In this document: piece after piece, positions 33,200-42,680 of the stretch | Layout: the number at the start of each line of letters is the position of its first letter | Position numbering within the stretch: position 1 is the stretch's first letter | The notes under the pieces: generated by a model | Databases searched by the model: none | Seen by the model: the letters and a program-made list of their open reading frames with translations, nothing else | Told to the model about the DNA's origin: nothing | Position numbers and translations under genes: made by a program | Source: Alkalicoccus luteus | GTDB lineage: Bacteria; Bacillota; Bacilli; Bacillales; Salisediminibacteriaceae | DNA: 64,000 bases | Strand: one strand, 5' to 3' | Assembly: GCA_052061695.1 (NCBI GenBank) | Contig: JBPZEY010000010.1

Positions 33200-34486
33200 A
33201 TGCCATCGGTAGTAGTTGTAGGAACGCAGTGGGGAGACGAAGGAAAAGGAAAAATTACGGACTATCTTTCCGAACGCGCGGAAATGATCGCGCGCTATCA
33301 GGGAGGTAACAACGCCGGACATACGATTGTATTTGACGATACGAAGTATAAGCTTCATTTGATTCCATCAGGTATTTTTTACAAAGATAAGATCTGTGTG
33401 ATCGGAAACGGAATGGTCATCGATCCAAAGGCGCTCGTGGAAGAGCTTGCCTACCTGCACGAGCGCGGAGTTTCGACTGACAACCTGCGCATCAGCAGCC
33501 GGGCACACGTCATTCTGCCGTATCACCTGAAGCTCGACATTGCAGAAGAAGAGAGCAAAGGCGACAATAAAATCGGTACGACCCGCAAAGGAATCGGCCC
33601 GGCTTACATGGATAAAGCAGCACGTACCGGTATCCGCATCGTGGATCTGCTCGACCGGGAAACGTTTGAGGAAAAGCTTGAGATAAATCTGCGTGAAAAG
33701 AACCGCGTACTCGAGCGCATTTATGAAACAGAAGGATGCAAAAAAGAAGATATTCTAAACGAATACTACGAGTACGGGCAGCAGATCGCGAAGTATGTGA
33801 CAGATACGTCTGTTATTTTAAACGACGGTCTTGATGACGGGCGCCGCGTGCTGTTTGAAGGTGCTCAGGGCGTGATGCTCGATATCGATCAGGGAACGTA
33901 TCCGTTCGTCACCTCGTCAAACCCGATTGCAGGCGGTGTGACAATCGGCTCCGGCGTTGGCCCATCGAAGATCGACCATGTTGTCGGGGTATCGAAAGCG
34001 TACACGACACGCGTCGGCGACGGCCCATTTCCGACAGAACTGAAGGACAGCGTCGGCGACAAGATTCGTGAAGTCGGCAATGAGTATGGGACAACGACCG
34101 GACGTCCGCGCCGTGTCGGCTGGTTTGACAGTGTCGTTGTGCGCCATGCTCGACGAGTGAGCGGCATCACTGATCTTTCCCTTAACTCCATCGACGTGCT
34201 GACAGGCATTGAAACGCTGAAGATCTGTACCGCATATAAGTACCGCGGTGAGATCATTGAGCATTTCCCGGCAAGCCTGAAGGTGCTCGCTGAGTGTGAG
34301 CCTGTATACGAAGAGATGCCAGGCTGGGAAGAAGATATCACCGGTGTCCGTTCTCTGCATGAACTGCCGAGAAACGCCATCTACTACGTAGAGCGCATTT
34401 CACAGCTTACAGGAATTCCGCTCTCTATTTTCTCCGTCGGCCCGGACCGCAAGCAGACGAACCTCGTCCGCGGCGTATTCGGCTGA
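33200..34486 (+). CDS. purA: adenylosuccinate synthetase
   Basis: GTP-dependent conversion of IMP and aspartate to adenylosuccinate, the first committed step to AMP. The N-terminal GTP/IMP loop reads VVVGTQWGDEGKGKITDYLSE, followed by GGNNAGHTI, RKGIGPAYMDKAARTGIR, and GTTTGRPRRVGWFD near the C terminus. 428 residues from the ATG at 33200 (GGAGGTG upstream); the frame is open 30 bases earlier. Monocistronic, with a strong terminator. Confidence 0.98.
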   Translation: MPSVVVVGTQWGDEGKGKITDYLSERAEMIARYQGGNNAGHTIVFDDTKYKLHLIPSGIFYKDKICVIGNGMVIDPKALVEELAYLHERGVSTDNLRISSRAHVILPYHLKLDIAEEESKGDNKIGTTRKGIGPAYMDKAARTGIRIVDLLDRETFEEKLEINLREKNRVLERIYETEGCKKEDILNEYYEYGQQIAKYVTDTSVILNDGLDDGRRVLFEGAQGVMLDIDQGTYPFVTSSNPIAGGVTIGSGVGPSKIDHVVGVSKAYTTRVGDGPFPTELKDSVGDKIREVGNEYGTTTGRPRRVGWFDSVVVRHARRVSGITDLSLNSIDVLTGIETLKICTAYKYRGEIIEHFPASLKVLAECEPVYEEMPGWEEDITGVRSLHELPRNAIYYVERISQLTGIPLSIFSVGPDRKQTNLVRGVFG

Positions 34487-34513
34487 TCCGCCTAAATTCG
34501 AAAACGATGCAAG

Positions 34514-34545
34514 AAGCCTGTCAGGTGTCCTGACGGGCTTTTTTT
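34514..34545 (+). terminator. terminator after purA
   Basis: The stem AGCCTGTCAGG/CCTGACGGGCT (one G-U pair) with loop TGT.. is followed by seven T. Confidence 0.88.
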
Positions 34546-34715
34546 CTTATCTCTGCAGAAGATACAAAACGGAAAGTGAAAAGCACGTAAATCAATCATA
34601 AAGTAGTAAATTGGAAGATTTTTCAGAAAATTTGTTTGTCAGCGAATCTGCCGAACTTCCTGCATCCTCTTATTGTCCATGGTTTACTATACGTAATCCT
34701 ATTACAGAGAGGTGT

Positions 34716-36008
34716 ATGATCATCGAAGCGCAAAAGCGAATGACAGATGTCCTTGTGGAGCAGCAGACAGCCAACGAAGCACCATTGACAATGAAGGAAC
34801 GACTGGCATCGCTCGGGCCGAGTGCCATTGTAGCAGCCTGTATTATCGGGCCAGGTACAGTAACAACCGTTTCGGTGGCCGGTGCCTCTTACGGCTTTCA
34901 AGTGATGTGGGTGCTCGTTCTCGCCTGTATCGCTGCCTACTACTTTCAGCGTCCAATCGTAAAGTTTACGCTCCAGACCGGGATGTCCGCCATGGATGGC
35001 ATCCGCGTCTACTTGGGAAAGAAAGTATCCATTCCTGTGTACGTTGCGCTTCTGCTCGGTGCGGTTGCGTTTCAGGCAGGTAACTTTATCGGAGCCGCCC
35101 TGGCACTGAACTTCTTTCTGCCGGCCGTATCGATTGTCGGCTGGGTGTCCATTCTGGCCTTTATGGCGCTGATTATTGCCTGGGTCGGCGTGTACCGGCT
35201 GATTGAAAACATTAACCGCATCATCATCGGTACGATGGTCGGCGCATTTGTTCTCACCGTATTCGTTGCCGGACCGAGCATCACTGATGTGGCAACGACC
35301 GGCTTCTCCTTTAACGTGCCGGAAGCGAACTACTGGCTCATTCTCGCACTGATTGCAACGACACTGCCGCCGAATACTGCGCTTGGTCTGTCAGCGTTTA
35401 TTAAGAGGAAATATGAAAATAATACGACTCTTTCCACTGAAAAAAAGATGCAGCTGTCGTATTTTGATTTGCGGACGAATCTGACAATCGCAGCTGTGAT
35501 CGCCGTTTCCATTTTGATCTGCGCAGGCAGCACGATTTACCTGACCGGGGCGGAAATCACCGGCGCCGGCGATATGGCGTATCAGCTGACGCCGCTTCTC
35601 GGACAGTACGCAGGCGTTCTCTTCGCACTCGGTTTGTTTGCGGCCGGCTTTTCCTCGGGTCTCTTTAACATCACGGTGCAGCCGCACTTGTTTGGCCAGG
35701 CTACCGGAACGACAGAAAGCGTGAAAGCACTTCCGAACCGGATTATGATTACCATCGCTGCCGTGCTGCCGATCGTTGTCGTCTTCTTCTTTGGCGGCGC
35801 GCCAGTTGAAATGATCATGACTGCCCAGGCGTTAAACGGCCTGCTGCTGCCAATCGTCGTTGGAGCTATCTGGTGGCTCTGTACGAGACGAAAAGAGCTT
35901 GGAGATAAGGCAAACAGCCTCCGCGAAAATATCGCTTACGGAGCCGTCATGCTGCTTGTATGCGGTCTTGCCATTCGCGTCTACCTTGATCTGTTCGGCA
36001 TCATTTAA
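34716..36008 (+). CDS. Nramp-related transporter with altered metal-site motifs
   Basis: A 430-residue protein with about 11 membrane helices of the Nramp fold. In helix 1 the canonical DPGN reads Gly45-Pro-Gly-Thr48 (ACIIGPGTVTTVS). In helix 6 the usual MPHN reads LPPN (ATTLPPNTALGLS). These residues bind Mn2+/Fe2+ in true Nramps, so the substrate is probably different; related proteins (YcsG-like) share GPGTVTT. The ATG at 34716 has GAGGTG upstream. The frame is open a further 105 bases, but that part is not conserved. Single gene between terminators. Confidence 0.78.
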   Translation: MIIEAQKRMTDVLVEQQTANEAPLTMKERLASLGPSAIVAACIIGPGTVTTVSVAGASYGFQVMWVLVLACIAAYYFQRPIVKFTLQTGMSAMDGIRVYLGKKVSIPVYVALLLGAVAFQAGNFIGAALALNFFLPAVSIVGWVSILAFMALIIAWVGVYRLIENINRIIIGTMVGAFVLTVFVAGPSITDVATTGFSFNVPEANYWLILALIATTLPPNTALGLSAFIKRKYENNTTLSTEKKMQLSYFDLRTNLTIAAVIAVSILICAGSTIYLTGAEITGAGDMAYQLTPLLGQYAGVLFALGLFAAGFSSGLFNITVQPHLFGQATGTTESVKALPNRIMITIAAVLPIVVVFFFGGAPVEMIMTAQALNGLLLPIVVGAIWWLCTRRKELGDKANSLRENIAYGAVMLLVCGLAIRVYLDLFGII

Positions 36009-36042
36009 CCGAGCGTGAGCAGCTCATGCCTAGTTACCAGCA

Positions 36043-36081
36043 CCCCCGCCCGACAGATGATGTATCTGACGGGCGGGGGTA
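36043..36081 (+). terminator. long GC-rich hairpin after the Nramp gene
   Basis: ACCCCCGCCCG/CGGGCGGGGGT with an inner CAGAT/ATCTG stem makes a 16-bp near-continuous hairpin, but only ATTTG follows. It may terminate or act as a 3' stabiliser. Confidence 0.65.
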
Positions 36082-36149
36082 TTTGCCGGATTCTTAGCTG
36101 AAGGAGCAGATGCAAGATCTCCGTGGCAAAACTTTTTAGTGAAAACATA

Positions 36150-36178
36150 TTGCGGCGGTATAAAAAAGATGGTATTAT
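36150..36178 (+). promoter_or_regulatory. promoter of tRNA-Glu
   Basis: TTGCGG (36150-36155), 17-bp spacer, TATTAT (36173-36178) with a TGG extension; the tRNA starts 32 bp after the -10. Confidence 0.75.
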
Positions 36179-36209
36179 AAAATACGTCGCAAAGGCGGCA
36201 TGCAAACGT

Positions 36210-36284
36210 GGCCCGTTGGTCAAGTGGTTAAGACACCGCCCTTTCACGGCGGTAACACGGGTTCGAATCCCGTACGGGTCACCA
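36210..36284 (+). tRNA. tRNA-Glu (TTC)
   Basis: 75 nt with encoded CCA. The acceptor stem is GGCCCGT/ACGGGTC (one G-U). The anticodon stem is CGCCC-TTTCACG-style with TTC in the loop, and the T loop is GTTCGAATC. Separated by 314 bp from the next tRNAs. Confidence 0.97.
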
Positions 36285-36598
36285 TTTATTTTTTCGCAGA
36301 AGCTGTGGGATGCCCGCACTTTTTTTCATGCGACGCCGTTCACCAAATCGGATCCTTTCCAGAAGCCACTAGATAAAGAAAGATTCGCTGCATTCCAATC
36401 CTTTTTCTGCAGAGAAGCAAGAAGGTTGAGGAAGCAAGGGAGAAGGCAAGGGAGCTTACTCTGGTAAGTGACCGCAGACGGAGGCCGAAGGTGACGAAAA
36501 GATTCGCCGCTTATCTGCAGAAAAAAACCGTTGACTTCTGAATAGGAGCAGCGTATAATAAATTTTGTTGCGGTTCACAACAACCGCACTCTTAATGC
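36285..36598. other. 314-bp spacer between tRNA-Glu and the tRNA-fMet group
   Basis: No gene. It contains two related segments: AAGATTCGCTGC then CTGCAGA (36380-36413), and AAGATTCGCCGC then CTGCAGA (36499-36521). The region ends with a consensus promoter (36531-36559). There is no terminator hairpin directly after tRNA-Glu, so its transcript may continue into the group. Confidence 0.5.
36531..36559 (+). promoter_or_regulatory. promoter of the tRNA-fMet/Asp/Phe/Thr group
   Basis: TTGACT (36531-36536) and TATAAT (36554-36559) are 17 bp apart, 39 bp upstream of the first tRNA. Confidence 0.88.
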
Positions 36599-36675
<77 letters not shown>

Positions 36676-36705
36676 ATTTACATATGATAGCTGGTCTGAA
36701 AGAAT

Positions 36706-36781
36706 GGTCCCGTGGTGTAGCGGTTAACATGCCTGCCTGTCACGCAGGAGATCGCGGGTTCGATTCCCGTCGGGACCGCCA
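36706..36781 (+). tRNA. tRNA-Asp (GTC)
   Basis: 76 nt. Acceptor GGTCCCG/CGGGACC, anticodon loop CTGTCAC, T loop GTTCGATTC, discriminator G and encoded CCA. Confidence 0.97.
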
Positions 36782-36799
36782 TTTTTTTTTGCATAAATT

Positions 36800-36875
<76 letters not shown>

Positions 36876-36883
36876 CTTTTTAT

Positions 36884-36959
<76 letters not shown>

Positions 36960-36972
36960 CCATCCACAATCC

Positions 36973-37004
36973 CTATCCGCGCAACGGCGCAGGATAGTTT
37001 TTTT
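36973..37004 (+). terminator. terminator of the tRNA group
   Basis: CTATCC..CGC/GCG..GGATAG hairpin followed by seven T. Confidence 0.85.
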
Positions 37005-37048
37005 GTATATGCTGGTATCGGCCGCGCTTTTCAGTGCGGTTTTTTAGT

Positions 37049-37062
37049 ATTTCCCGGGAAAT
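37049..37062. promoter_or_regulatory. Noc-binding site upstream of walR
   Basis: ATTTCCCGGGAAAT lies inside the 18-bp perfect palindrome GTATTTCCCGGGAAATAC, identical to the B. subtilis Noc consensus. It lies 40 bp before the likely walR -10. Confidence 0.87.
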
Positions 37063-37101
37063 ACCAGACGCCGGCGGGAAATATATTCTTGCGGGTATCT
37101 G

Positions 37102-37110
37102 TGATAGAAT
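37102..37110 (+). promoter_or_regulatory. extended -10 of the walRKHIJ operon
   Basis: TGA-TAGAAT (37102-37110), 34 bp before walR. No good -35 is visible, which is common for extended -10 promoters. Confidence 0.5.
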
Positions 37111-37144
37111 GAAGAAGGAATGCAGACAAACAGGAGGGTTCTGT

Positions 37145-37852
37145 ATGGACAAGCAAAAGATTCTTGTTGTAGATGACGAAAAACCAATCGCTGATATATT
37201 ACAATTTGGACTGGAGAAGGAAGGCTTTGATGTCGTCTGTGCGTATGACGGCAATCAGGCGGTCGAGCTCGTAAAAGAGCACGTGCCCGCACTGATTCTG
37301 CTCGATATTATGCTTCCATATAAAGACGGCATGGAAGTGTGCCGTGAAGTTCGCAAAACGTACGATATGCCGATCATCATGCTGACGGCAAAAGACTCGG
37401 AGATCGACAAAGTGCTCGGACTGGAGCTTGGCGCGGATGATTATGTCACGAAGCCGTTCAGCACGCGTGAACTTGTCGCGCGGGTAAAGGCAAACCTGCG
37501 CCGCAAGCAGAAGACGGAGGAAGTCGATACCGATACGAAAAACATCGAGATCGGACCGCTGCTGATTCAGCCGGATGCTTATCTCGTGACGAAGCGCGGA
37601 GAGCCGATTGAACTGACTCACCGTGAGTTTGAGCTGATTTACTACCTCGGCCGTCATTTGGGCCAAGTGATGACGCGGGAGCATTTGCTGCAGGCTGTCT
37701 GGGGCTATGACTACTTTGGGGATGTCCGCACCGTGGACGTAACCGTGCGCCGCCTGCGTGAAAAGGTAGAGGATAATCCGAGCAGTCCGACGTGGATCAT
37801 TACCCGGCGGGGAGTCGGCTATTACTTAAGGCAGGCAGATCAGGAGAGTTAA
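37145..37852 (+). CDS. walR: response regulator WalR (YycF)
   Basis: An essential OmpR-type regulator of autolysin and wall-metabolism genes, phosphorylated by WalK. Receiver domain with Asp54 in ILLDIMLPYKDG and the switch Lys in DYVTKPFSTREL. The winged helix is at the C terminus (LTHREFELIYYLGRHLGQVMTREHLLQAVWGYDYFGDVRTVDVTVRRLREK). 235 residues from the ATG at 37145, preceded by AGGAGGG; the open frame begins 111 bases earlier inside the Noc-site/promoter region. First gene of the wal operon. Confidence 0.98.
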   Translation: MDKQKILVVDDEKPIADILQFGLEKEGFDVVCAYDGNQAVELVKEHVPALILLDIMLPYKDGMEVCREVRKTYDMPIIMLTAKDSEIDKVLGLELGADDYVTKPFSTRELVARVKANLRRKQKTEEVDTDTKNIEIGPLLIQPDAYLVTKRGEPIELTHREFELIYYLGRHLGQVMTREHLLQAVWGYDYFGDVRTVDVTVRRLREKVEDNPSSPTWIITRRGVGYYLRQADQES

Positions 37853-37855
37853 TGC

Positions 37856-39688
37856 ATGAACATGAAAAAAATTCGTTTTTATAAATCGATCCACGTCAAG
37901 ATCGTGGTCATTTATATGCTTCTCATTCTCATCGCGATGCAGGTCATCGGCGTTTATTTCACGCAGCAGCTGGAAGGACAGCTGGAAAGCAACTTCCGCG
38001 ATACGCTGAATGAACGGGCCGGACTGCTCGCCTATAACGTCGAGCAGGAGCTGACAGCGGAAGAAGAGGAAGAGGATCAATCACTGGAAGCACGGGTTTC
38101 CGCCTTGCTTCGAAGCGACGTATTTAACATGGAAACCGCGGATGTGGAAGTGATTGATCAGAACAGCATAGTGGTGGCTTCGACCAACCCTGCGCAAAGT
38201 GTAACGGGACAGCGGGCGCAGGAGCTCAGTGTCAAACAGGCGCTTCTCGGAATTGAGGATACCGAAGGAGAGATTATGCTCAATTCCCTGAACAATCACC
38301 GGACGCTCGTCATGGCGCTTCCGGTCACCTCCGACGCCGATGAAGTCGTCGGGGCAGTCTACATCCGTGCATCGATGGAGGCAATGTACGATCAAATCAA
38401 CGATATCAGCCAGATTCTGTACGCCGGGACGTTTATCGCGCTCGGACTGACTGCTGCACTTGGTATCTTTTTATCCCGGACAATTACCCGTCCGATCGTT
38501 GATATGAAAGAGCAGGCGGTCGTCATGGGCCAGGGGGATTTCTCCCGCTACGTAAACGTATACGGGGATGATGAGATCGGTCAGCTTGCGGAAACGTTTA
38601 ACGATTTGACTGATAAGCTGCAGGAAGCGCACGCGACAACGGAAGGGGAGCGGCGCAAGCTCGCCTCGGTACTTATGTACATGACCGACGGCGTCATCGC
38701 GACCGACCGGAACGGCAATGTGATTCTCGTGAACCGCCGGGCGGAGGAAATCTTCGGCAAGCGGCAGGAGGAGCTCGCAGGCAAGGATGTCACCAGCGTG
38801 CTCGGACTCGACAAGTTTATGACGCTGAACGACTTGTACCGGTTCCAGGACCCGCTGCTGCTGGACTTCGACGCGCAGGAGGAAGAAATGATCATCGAGG
38901 CCAACTTCTCGACGATTGAGAGAGACAACGGAGCAGAGAACGGCCTGATCGCTGTGCTGCACGACGTCACGGAACAGGAGCGCGTCGAAGAAGAACGTCG
39001 CGAATTCGTTGCCAACGTTTCGCACGAGCTGCGCACGCCGCTCACGTCGATGAAGAGCTACCTGGAGGCGCTGCAGGACGGCGCCATAAACGATCCGGAC
39101 ATTGCACCGCAGTTTCTGGAAGTGACGTCGAATGAAACGGACCGGATGATTCGCCTCGTCAACGACCTGCTCCAGCTTTCCAAGATGGACAGCAAGGACT
39201 ACAGTGTGAGCGTTGCGGAAATTGACGCGCCTCAGCTCGTAAATCATGTCATTGACCGGTTTGAGATGACGACGAAAAATCAGGACATTCAGTTCAAGCG
39301 GCGGATTCCGGAGGAGGAAATCACCGTGCAGGGAGACCGGGATAAGCTGATGCAGCTGATGGACAACATCGTTTCCAACGCTGTGAAGTACTCACCGGAA
39401 GGCGGTACGATTAACGTATCGCTCAAGCAGGAGCAGGAGCGGCTTGTTGTCAGCGTGAAAGACGAAGGGGTCGGCATTCCAAGAGAAAACATTCCACACG
39501 TATTTGACCGGTTTTACCGTGTCGACAAGGCGCGGTCCCGCAACCTCGGAGGCACTGGTCTCGGTCTCGCCATTGCGAAGGAAATTGCGATGGCACACGG
39601 AGGAAATATCTGGGTCAGCAGTGAATGGGGCAAAGGCACCACCTTCTCCTTCAGTCTGCCGTACGCCCAGGAGGTGGTGACGCAGTAA
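37856..39688 (+). CDS. walK: sensor histidine kinase WalK (YycG)
   Basis: The essential kinase sensing cell-wall status. Order: membrane helix 1 (about 17-35), extracellular domain rich in acidic residues, membrane helix 2 (about 184-205), HAMP, PAS (MTDGVIATDRNGNVILVN), HisKA with His390 in NVSHELRTPLTSMKSY, and HATPase with N box DNIVSNAVKYSPEGG and G boxes KDEGVGIP and GGTGLGLAI. 610 residues. The ATG follows AGGAGAG at seven bases. Its stop overlaps the walH start (TAATG). Confidence 0.98.
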   Translation: MNMKKIRFYKSIHVKIVVIYMLLILIAMQVIGVYFTQQLEGQLESNFRDTLNERAGLLAYNVEQELTAEEEEEDQSLEARVSALLRSDVFNMETADVEVIDQNSIVVASTNPAQSVTGQRAQELSVKQALLGIEDTEGEIMLNSLNNHRTLVMALPVTSDADEVVGAVYIRASMEAMYDQINDISQILYAGTFIALGLTAALGIFLSRTITRPIVDMKEQAVVMGQGDFSRYVNVYGDDEIGQLAETFNDLTDKLQEAHATTEGERRKLASVLMYMTDGVIATDRNGNVILVNRRAEEIFGKRQEELAGKDVTSVLGLDKFMTLNDLYRFQDPLLLDFDAQEEEMIIEANFSTIERDNGAENGLIAVLHDVTEQERVEEERREFVANVSHELRTPLTSMKSYLEALQDGAINDPDIAPQFLEVTSNETDRMIRLVNDLLQLSKMDSKDYSVSVAEIDAPQLVNHVIDRFEMTTKNQDIQFKRRIPEEEITVQGDRDKLMQLMDNIVSNAVKYSPEGGTINVSLKQEQERLVVSVKDEGVGIPRENIPHVFDRFYRVDKARSRNLGGTGLGLAIAKEIAMAHGGNIWVSSEWGKGTTFSFSLPYAQEVVTQ

Positions 39689-41064
39689 TGCCGTTTATCG
39701 AGAACGTCAAAACATTTGTCCTCTGGGCCATGATTTTAACGAGTGTTGTGCTGACTTATCTCGTGTCGACGTATCAGCCGGCATACAATGTCCTGGATCA
39801 GGGGGATAACTCCTATATTGAAATTGAAGACATTGGGGAAACGAAGTCGTTTACAGACCTGCTGTATCCGTCTCAGGTCATCAGCCACAGCGGAAGCGAC
39901 CGCAGCTGGGTGCATCCGGCCGGGGACAACTATTTGGAGATCATGGAGACGCTGCAGGAATTTGAGCTGGAGGAAATGGAGCTGACCGGAAGCCATCATG
40001 CGCCGGGCGTGAACCGTTCCTTCAATGGAATGGAGCTCATTTTTGATGAGCCGCTTGAAGGCGACTGGCTGGAGTACCTTGTTGGAATTGACGAAGATAT
40101 GATTTTAATCGATCGCGTCGACCGCATTATTGTAACGGAAACGAGCGGGGGAACCCCGTCGGATGTAGCGATTCGCTTTGTCGATATGGAAGCGGAAGAG
40201 GTGTACCAGTCGCCGACCTCAGTGACGGTCTCTGACCTCGAATCGTTCAGTCAGGGGATTGCCCTTGAAGAGACGGAAGTGGAGCCGCGCGTGTTAAACG
40301 AGCGCGACGATTCCAGTTTTCAGCCGGTACGCTACCTGCCGGTGGAGCCGGTGATGGAGCGCGTCTTTACGTATGAAACGACGCATATCGCACCGGACGG
40401 ATTTATCCACACGCTCTTTACTGATCCGGACTATGTCCGCCAGTATTTCCAGGAGGGCGAAGACAGCTCCTATACAGACGGGACGCGGATGATGGACATG
40501 ACGAACCGCGGCGCTGTGCTGGAGTATGTCCGGCCGGATCTCACTGCTGGCTCCCAAGTGCCAACGCAGTCGATCGTACGAGCCAGCCAGGAGTTCATTA
40601 ACGGTCATTTCGGCTGGACCGACGACTTTTATGCAACCTCCTGGAGTGAAGGAGGCAGCAACGACCGGGCCTCGTTTACGATGCACGTGCAGGGCATGCC
40701 GGTATTTGATTCGAACGCCGGCAGTGCTTCCCACTACACGATCGACATCACCCGGTCCGGCAATGAAATTATCGAATACTCGCGGCCGATGTTTCAGCTG
40801 GAAGAGCGGCCGTTTGAGATCGACACAAACGTGGAGCTGCCGCCGTACAGTGAAGTAGAAACGTATATTGAAGAGGAAATGTCCACTTTCCCGGTGGAAA
40901 CCGTGGAGGATGCGCGCGTCGCGTACAGCATGAGCCGCCAGAATTCGATCGCCGTATTTGAACCGGTTTGGTTCGTTTATGCCCGGGGCCAGTGGCATGA
41001 AGTGGATATGAACAGTGAAAGCGTCACAGAGGAGGTGCTGGAGGATGGACTGGAGCAGGACTAA
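39688..41064 (+). CDS. walH: WalRK regulatory protein WalH (YycH)
   Basis: A membrane-anchored extracytoplasmic protein that forms a complex with WalI and WalK and modulates kinase activity. One N-terminal helix (VKTFVLWAMILTSVVLTYLVS) precedes a large acidic extracellular part with two YycH-type subdomains. 458 residues from the ATG overlapping the walK stop, behind GGAGGTGGTG. It overlaps walI by 20 bp. A lone DnaA-box 9-mer occurs by chance inside it (40403-40411). Confidence 0.94.
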   Translation: MPFIENVKTFVLWAMILTSVVLTYLVSTYQPAYNVLDQGDNSYIEIEDIGETKSFTDLLYPSQVISHSGSDRSWVHPAGDNYLEIMETLQEFELEEMELTGSHHAPGVNRSFNGMELIFDEPLEGDWLEYLVGIDEDMILIDRVDRIIVTETSGGTPSDVAIRFVDMEAEEVYQSPTSVTVSDLESFSQGIALEETEVEPRVLNERDDSSFQPVRYLPVEPVMERVFTYETTHIAPDGFIHTLFTDPDYVRQYFQEGEDSSYTDGTRMMDMTNRGAVLEYVRPDLTAGSQVPTQSIVRASQEFINGHFGWTDDFYATSWSEGGSNDRASFTMHVQGMPVFDSNAGSASHYTIDITRSGNEIIEYSRPMFQLEERPFEIDTNVELPPYSEVETYIEEEMSTFPVETVEDARVAYSMSRQNSIAVFEPVWFVYARGQWHEVDMNSESVTEEVLEDGLEQD

Positions 41065-41839
41065 AACGATTTTCATCGTCACGTTTATGCTGCTCAACAT
41101 CTTTCTCGGCTATCAGCTGGCCGAAAAGCAGCGCCACGGGGACATCAACGAAATCGAGCAGATGACCCTCGACTCCCAGATTGAAGAGCAGCGCATTACG
41201 ATTGAATTTGAGGAAACGGAAGAAGAACTGACGGGAGCGCCGATCACCGGCGTGCAGCGTTCGTTTGAAGATGACATCACGTTTTTGGAGCAGACGCTGG
41301 AGCGTCAGCAAATTGAGCTGATCGACAGCACGACGCTCTATTCGGAGCTTGATTCACCGTACAACTTTTCTCCGGCGAACCTGTCTGCGAGCACCGAGGC
41401 ATTTATGCAGCAGTACGTCTTCCGCGGAGAGGAATATCAGCTCGCCGCCTACGACGAAGAAGAAGGTCTGATTGGACTGTATCAAACGTTTGAAGGCAGC
41501 ATGATCGACCAGTACGAGCGCGACAGCTACCACGTGGTGCTTGAGCTGAACGACAGCGGACAAATCGTATCGTATACGCAGCGCTACTTGACGATTGTCG
41601 AGCAGGGAGCGGAAGAAGAACTGCTGACGCCGATGCAGGTCGTCGAGCGTCTCATCAACGATCCGCAGGTAGGCATTGGGACGGATTCGACGATTTCGAG
41701 TGCCACAATCGGCTACTACAACTTGATGGAAGTCGACGCCAACTTTCAAATTTACGCTCCGGTCTGGCGGGTCATTGTGGATGACGAGCCGTTTTTCGTC
41801 AACGCCCTCACCGGGGAAGTGCAGAACATTACGAGCTAG
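41045..41839 (+). CDS. walI: WalRK regulatory protein WalI (YycI)
   Basis: Partner of WalH with the same topology: an N-terminal helix (KTIFIVTFMLLNIFLGYQLAE) and a periplasm-facing YycI domain ending NLMEVDANFQIYAPVWRVIVDDEPFFVNALTGEV. 264 residues. The ATG at 41045 lies within the walH coding region behind GGAGGTG, indicating coupled translation. Confidence 0.94.
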   Translation: MDWSRTKTIFIVTFMLLNIFLGYQLAEKQRHGDINEIEQMTLDSQIEEQRITIEFEETEEELTGAPITGVQRSFEDDITFLEQTLERQQIELIDSTTLYSELDSPYNFSPANLSASTEAFMQQYVFRGEEYQLAAYDEEEGLIGLYQTFEGSMIDQYERDSYHVVLELNDSGQIVSYTQRYLTIVEQGAEEELLTPMQVVERLINDPQVGIGTDSTISSATIGYYNLMEVDANFQIYAPVWRVIVDDEPFFVNALTGEVQNITS

Positions 41840-41862
41840 AGTATACAACAGGGGGATGCGCG

Positions 41863-42660
41863 ATGAGCTTATCATTCAGCGTGCTGGCAAGCGGAAGCAC
41901 CGGCAATGCCATCTATATTGAAACACCGGGGCAGAAGCTGCTCGTAGACGCAGGACTGTCCGGCAAGAAAATAGAAAAGCTGTTCGCCGATGCCGGACTT
42001 TCCATCAGCGAGCTGGACGGCATTCTCGTAAGCCACGAGCACAGCGACCACATTAAAGGAGTCGGCATTCTAGCGAGGCGCTACAACCTGCCCGTCTATG
42101 CCAACGAAAAAACGTGGGCAGCGATGGCGCCGATGATCGGGGCGGTTTCAACGGAGCAGCAGTTCCTGTTTGAAACCGGCAGCATTGAGACGTTTGCAGA
42201 CGTGGACGTGGAGAGCTTTACCGTCAGTCATGACGCAGCGGATCCGATGTTCTTTTCTTTCATGCACGAGGGCCGGAAGCTGACAATCTTAACCGATACC
42301 GGCTATGTCAGCAGCCGGATGATGGCTGCTGCTGAAGAGTCAGACGTGCTTATCTTTGAGTCCAATCATGACGTCGGCATGCTGCAGATGGGCCGCTACC
42401 CGTGGAGCGTGAAGCGCCGTATCTTAAGCGACGAAGGCCACGTGTCCAACGAGGATGCGGGAATCGCCCTGGCTGACCTTGTCCGTAGGCGCCGGGCGGA
42501 CGTTTATCTCGCGCACTTGTCGAAGGACAACAACATGAAGGATCTTGCACGCATGACGGTTCAGCAGACGATGGAGCTGGAGGGAGCGGCACCGGGAGAG
42601 GATTTTAAGCTGTTTGACACAGACCCGGAGATTCCGACGAAGCTCCGCCGCATCGACTGA
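41863..42660 (+). CDS. walJ: metallo-beta-lactamase-fold protein WalJ (YycJ)
   Basis: A metal-dependent hydrolase of the MBL fold, implicated in mismatch-repair excision and wall/DNA coordination in Firmicutes. Zinc motif VSHEHSDHIKG near residue 57, further ligands in TVSHDAADPMFFSF, ILTDTGYVS and AHLSKDNNM. 265 residues. AGGGGG-type ribosome-binding sequence. End of the wal operon, before a strong terminator. Confidence 0.96.
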   Translation: MSLSFSVLASGSTGNAIYIETPGQKLLVDAGLSGKKIEKLFADAGLSISELDGILVSHEHSDHIKGVGILARRYNLPVYANEKTWAAMAPMIGAVSTEQQFLFETGSIETFADVDVESFTVSHDAADPMFFSFMHEGRKLTILTDTGYVSSRMMAAAEESDVLIFESNHDVGMLQMGRYPWSVKRRILSDEGHVSNEDAGIALADLVRRRRADVYLAHLSKDNNMKDLARMTVQQTMELEGAAPGEDFKLFDTDPEIPTKLRRID

Positions 42661-42680
42661 CCGGATTCGCATCACGAGAC

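Noticed and set aside
36123..36467. A 114-residue frame over tRNA-Glu.
   Set aside because: It covers a tRNA gene and its promoter.
40403..40411. A perfect DnaA box inside walH.
   Set aside because: A single 9-mer without neighbours is expected by chance in a window of this size.
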